NCBI GenBank assembly: GCA_030407085.1
Contig: CM059587.1
Span: 23,161,001 to 23,225,000 of the forward strand
DNA: 64,000 nt
Source: Trichopria drosophilae
Taxonomy: Eukaryota; Arthropoda; Insecta; Hymenoptera; Diapriidae
Reading direction: 5' to 3'
Shown here: positions 60,382-64,000 of the stretch, piece after piece
Layout of the letters: each line of letters begins with the position of its first letter
How positions within the stretch are numbered: the stretch's first letter is position 1
Position numbers and translations under genes: made by a program
Notes under the pieces: model-generated
Databases searched by the model: none
The model's input: the letters and a program-made list of their open reading frames with translations, nothing else
What the model was told of the DNA's origin: nothing

Positions 60382-62608
60382 TGGGTAAAATGTCAATATT
60401 CTAAGAAATTATAACAAATTGTGCTGTAACTTATTAAATATTCAAATTAAGAAGAAATGGTAGCCTTTCCTTCTTAACTTGAAATTCCACAAAGTTTTAA
60501 ATTCCAATAATAATATTTGACTTTATTAAGTATTCATTCTTGGAACGTTAAAAATAAAAAAGTATTCAAAAGACTTGAACTATCAGATAGATTAACAATG
60601 ATTGAAAGACCTGATGAAAATGTAATAAAAATAGACAAGTTACAAAAAAAAAATGTAAACCAGTTAAAAAAAAATCAATGTTATTAATTTCATCATTCAC
60701 AATTAATAATTTAATATATAACAACTTATAATTAGTATATATCGTTATTGAGTAAGCCTATATTAATGATTTAATAACAACATTCGTCTGATTAAAGACT
60801 CTTCATAGCGTAAATATTGAAACTAAACATTTAGTTTCTAATAAAGACCACTGACAATGAGATATTTGGTAGTTTCCGTTGCAAAACTTTTTTAAAACGC
60901 AACAATAGTTTTAATACAAATTTTTAGTTATCAACATTTTATTTTTTTATACTTATTAATAAATAATATTCGTTTATCAACAATAAGTTGATCATATTTT
61001 TAAAAATTTTATGACCCAATCAAGACTGTTAATATTATGCATTATTTCTGAATTGGAAAAGAATAATAAATAATAAATGTTACATAGCATTTCACTACAG
61101 TGTATAATAATAAACAGTAAAAGTGCATTGTCCTGTACACTGCAGAAACTAGTGAACTTGTAGAAATGTAAATAAACTAATTTGATTACTTTGCTTTACT
61201 TTTTTGTACTTAAATTTTTGTTTAACCCTTTAACGTCCAGAATGCAAGTTTTTCATGTGCAACTTCCACCGCATAGTACAAACTGAAAATAATACACAGA
61301 TTGTTCGGAATGTACCTAATTTACTATTTTAGAGGGTGCTCTTTCGAATGGTGACTTCAAAATTGGAAAAAATGGAGTATTTACCTTTGATTTTGGCAAA
61401 AATATGTGAAAAAAACACATTTTTTGAGGTCATTTTTTTTTTAAATTTCATTTTTCATGTTGATACCGCGATGTCTTTGACCAGAAAAGTGCATAAAAGG
61501 TTCATAAACTGTTTGAACTTAAAGGATATGCTGGTAGGCATTTTTTATTTCACCTTGAAATATCCAAAATGGCGGCTTATTCCAAGCAATTTTTTTAAAA
61601 TTTTGGCAGTATGGAAATATATCTCTGGTAGAGGATTTTAAAATGCAATTATTAATTTCAAGATTTGCAACTTTGCGAAAATAGAAGGGGCCACTTTTTG
61701 CTGGCAGATTTTTCTCCATTTAAAACGCCTAACAAGACTCGGAAAATTCATTCTTATAAATTAGAAAATCATTTGAATTACCTAGCAAGAAAATGTTAAA
61801 TTGGAAATTGTAATCCTCGTTAAAACAGTATGCAACTTTTATGGGTAAACTCAAGATTTTTTAAAAATCCGTGAGGGCATAATTTACTCAAAGTTTTTCT
61901 CCAACTTGTTTAGTTAAAATTGTTTAAAATTAACATTTACAAATTTTTGGGTTGTTCATTTGATCCACTAGAAACGACATCACAATATTGATGAAGATGT
62001 CATTAAATCGATTTAAAAATGCAAAGAGTAGAAAATTATTTAACATTCTATGTTTAAAACAAAAATAGATTTTTACAAAATATTGTCAATTTTGCAGCTA
62101 CAAGTGTAACAAAAAATTGCTACCATATTTACAAAGTTGTAAAATTTTGGATTTACGAAATTAAGTTCTTTGTTAACGATAATCGTACCCTGTAAAAATA
62201 CAAAAGAACTTTTAAAATTTATTGTAATTTTCATTAATTTTTAGCAAATTTCATATGTATTTTTCCAACGTAGGACATTGACACAGCTTTGTGAAATTCC
62301 TAACCTCATATAGGAAATTTCCAACCTCATGTAAAAAATTTATAATGTTGAACCTGTGTAAATCACCATATTTTTACGAATGAAAATTACAACAGATTTG
62401 TAAAGTTCATTTCCATTTTTTGTAGCTACTTTCAATTTACTCCAATTCTTAGATTATAAATCTAAAATCACAACAGATTAATTTACTTCTCATTTTAAAT
62501 ATTTCATATGTTTTTCATTTTTATTTTTGTCTATTGTGAAAATTTTAACGATTAAAAAAAAATGATTCTTATCATTTTTGTGAATGAAATAACGTTTTCT
62601 ATTTAACA
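60382..62608. other. AT-rich DNA with repeat relics
   Basis: TTAACCCTTTAACGTCC at 61223 looks like a TTAA-family left end and is followed by AAAATGGCGG near 61567. No right end was found. 62188-62425 carries GTAAAAAT/TTTACGAA words related to the element at 59454. Frames at 61336-61641 and 61519-61719 are probably chance. Confidence 0.4.
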
Positions 62609-64000
62609 GGACTCCCAGTGCCTCGTCCCCTTAAAAAAAGGAAAAAAGGGAATTTGAACTTAAAAAAAAAGGAACTAAAAAGGGACTTGAGGTAGAAAAA
62701 TGGACTAAAAAAGGATTAAAAATAGTTGTGATTTCAACTTTTTAATTGTAAGCCTGATACAATTATTACATTACAATTTATAATAAAATTTTGTTCGTTT
62801 GTTATCACAAGGGAAGAGTCCGGACACAAAATCAGCTATATCAAACAAACGTTCAAAAATTCCCCAGAAATTATTTCTTTAGTGATTTTTGAGGAGGAAT
62901 TCAATGGTAATAAAATAAAAATCGGAAACAAATTTTTTTACCAAAAAAGAAAAATTGTTTTTTTCGAATAAAATGGAATTTTTTCAAATCCATACGTTAT
63001 TATTTAGAAAATATGTTTTTCTGTTTTCCAATTGTTTTTTTTTTTAATTTGTAAAATAGATTAACAAATTTGAATAGCCTTTATTCGGAAAAAAACAAAT
63101 TTTTTCACGCTAAAACGTTTAATTTTGCTATTGTTGGACATCACCCTTTCAGATTTGGCTGCAAATTTTGTATATGGGTTCTCTACCCAAAAAATTGAAC
63201 TCACAATTTTTTCGTCGTGTTTAATTTAAACATTCAAAGCAAATTTGATGAATAAAAAAACATATTTTCTAACTAATTATGGATGGATTTTAGAAAATTT
63301 TATTTTTTCGACGAAAAAATAAATCTTTTTTATTAAACATTTTTATAAAGTTGTTATTATATTACCATTAAATTCGTCGTAAAAAAAAAACATTTTTTTC
63401 GTATTTTTCGAAAGATCGTTTGTTATAGTTCCTTAAAGTTTCAATAATTTAGTTTTTCCATTTCCCTAAGATGCTTTGCAACTTTTTCATAAGGGGTCTA
63501 TGTATACAAGGAACCTATATTTATAAAATCATAAATATGGAAAATTGTTTTGTTTATTTACAATTTTTTATTATTACATAATAAAAGTAATCGTTTTTCA
63601 AAACATTTTGACAAAGTTTTTAAATTAAATAGAGAAAAAAAATAATCATATAATTTTTGTTGCATACTGCATACTGTATATGTATATTACAAAATAATTT
63701 ATAGATGAAAAACAATATGGATATCATTTTTAATGGTTTTATACTATTTTTTAGTTTCTCCGAAGTTAAAACGTAAGTAATGTTGTCATATTTCTTCGGA
63801 TTTGAAAAAGGAATTACTTTTCTTAATCAAACATTTATTCATACGCAGAAAACAAGACGTAAAAAGCTGCAGAAGGACAATTTAAATTTGAACGGTTAAA
63901 AAAAGGATGTAAAAGGGACTTTTGACAAAAAAAGGAAATAAAAGGGACTAAAGTCGAAAAAAGAGACTAATTTCCTAAAAAGAGACGGACTGGGAGCCCT
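62609..64000. mobile_element. Element with GGGACTAAAA subterminal repeats (may run past the window)
   Basis: GGACTCCCAGTGCCTCGTCC at 62609 is inverted at the window edge as GACGGACTGGGAGCCCT. Both ends are followed inward by AAAGGGACTAAAA and AAAAAGGACT-like words (about 62630-62720 and 63895-63985). The interior is AT-rich and non-coding. The right flank is outside the window, so the target duplication cannot be checked. Confidence 0.65.

Noticed and set aside
1..64000. CRISPR arrays, bacterial operons, ribosome-binding sites, rRNA
   Set aside because: No regularly spaced repeats with unique spacers, no clustered same-strand genes and no rRNA-like sequence. The window is eukaryotic in character.

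Overview
The window looks like AT-rich insect chromosomal DNA (roughly two thirds A+T by eye). It has no operons and no dense coding. A few short, splice-bounded coding exons sit among many small transposon relics. The only long coding tracts are a broken LINE reverse transcriptase and one 282-codon ORF inside an inverted-repeat element. Terminal repeats such as TA-CAGTAGAACC and TTAA-CCCTTTGAAG are common in arthropod genomes. I lean towards an insect, perhaps a hymenopteran, but nothing here fixes the species.

Host genes. The best supported gene is on the minus strand: an internal exon (57179-57281) joins a terminal exon (50549-50717) across a 6.46 kb intron. The splice sites are good and the frame is preserved exactly. 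The protein tail is Ser/Pro-rich, has a Q5 run and a KRQR basic cluster, and looks nuclear. That one intron holds five separate mobile elements. Weaker single-exon candidates lie at 22213-22320 (+), 23587-23675 (-), 39479-39553 (+) and 43639-43741 (-). A frameshifted PDZ-like exon lies at 43205-43410 (+). Two GC/CpG-rich islands (29479-30170 and about 47830-49790) stand out as probable promoter, UTR or first-exon DNA of genes I cannot name.

Mobile DNA, left to right. There are TTAA-flanked piggyBac/Kolobok-type non-autonomous elements with shared internal modules (9052, 22542, 55786; fragments near 16640 and 35600). TA-flanked Tc1/mariner- or pogo-type elements lie at 13709, 27096, 28909, 43966 and 51290. 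Three elements are packed with short palindromes (16903-18429, 19342-20406, 59454-60381). A 384/385-bp MITE family occurs as two inverted copies with 4-bp target duplications (50860, 55310). Large foldbacks lie at 42705-43036, 51472-52415 and 53782-54899. Several are nested: a pogo-like element contains a LINE and another MITE (27096-29301), a pogo-like element contains a foldback (51290-53041), and a foldback is split by a younger element (53821-54075).

Most unusual object. The 1.65 kb element at 45376-47027 has terminal inverted repeats of about 145 bp. Its single ORF ends inside the left repeat. The protein carries sharp conserved-looking blocks (FDQPLYWKA, RLGGFHLLMSF, GHAYSRAIRAH) and matches no transposase family I can name with confidence.

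Limits. Everything here was read by eye. Nucleotide percentages, identities and homology calls are impressions unless exact positions are given.
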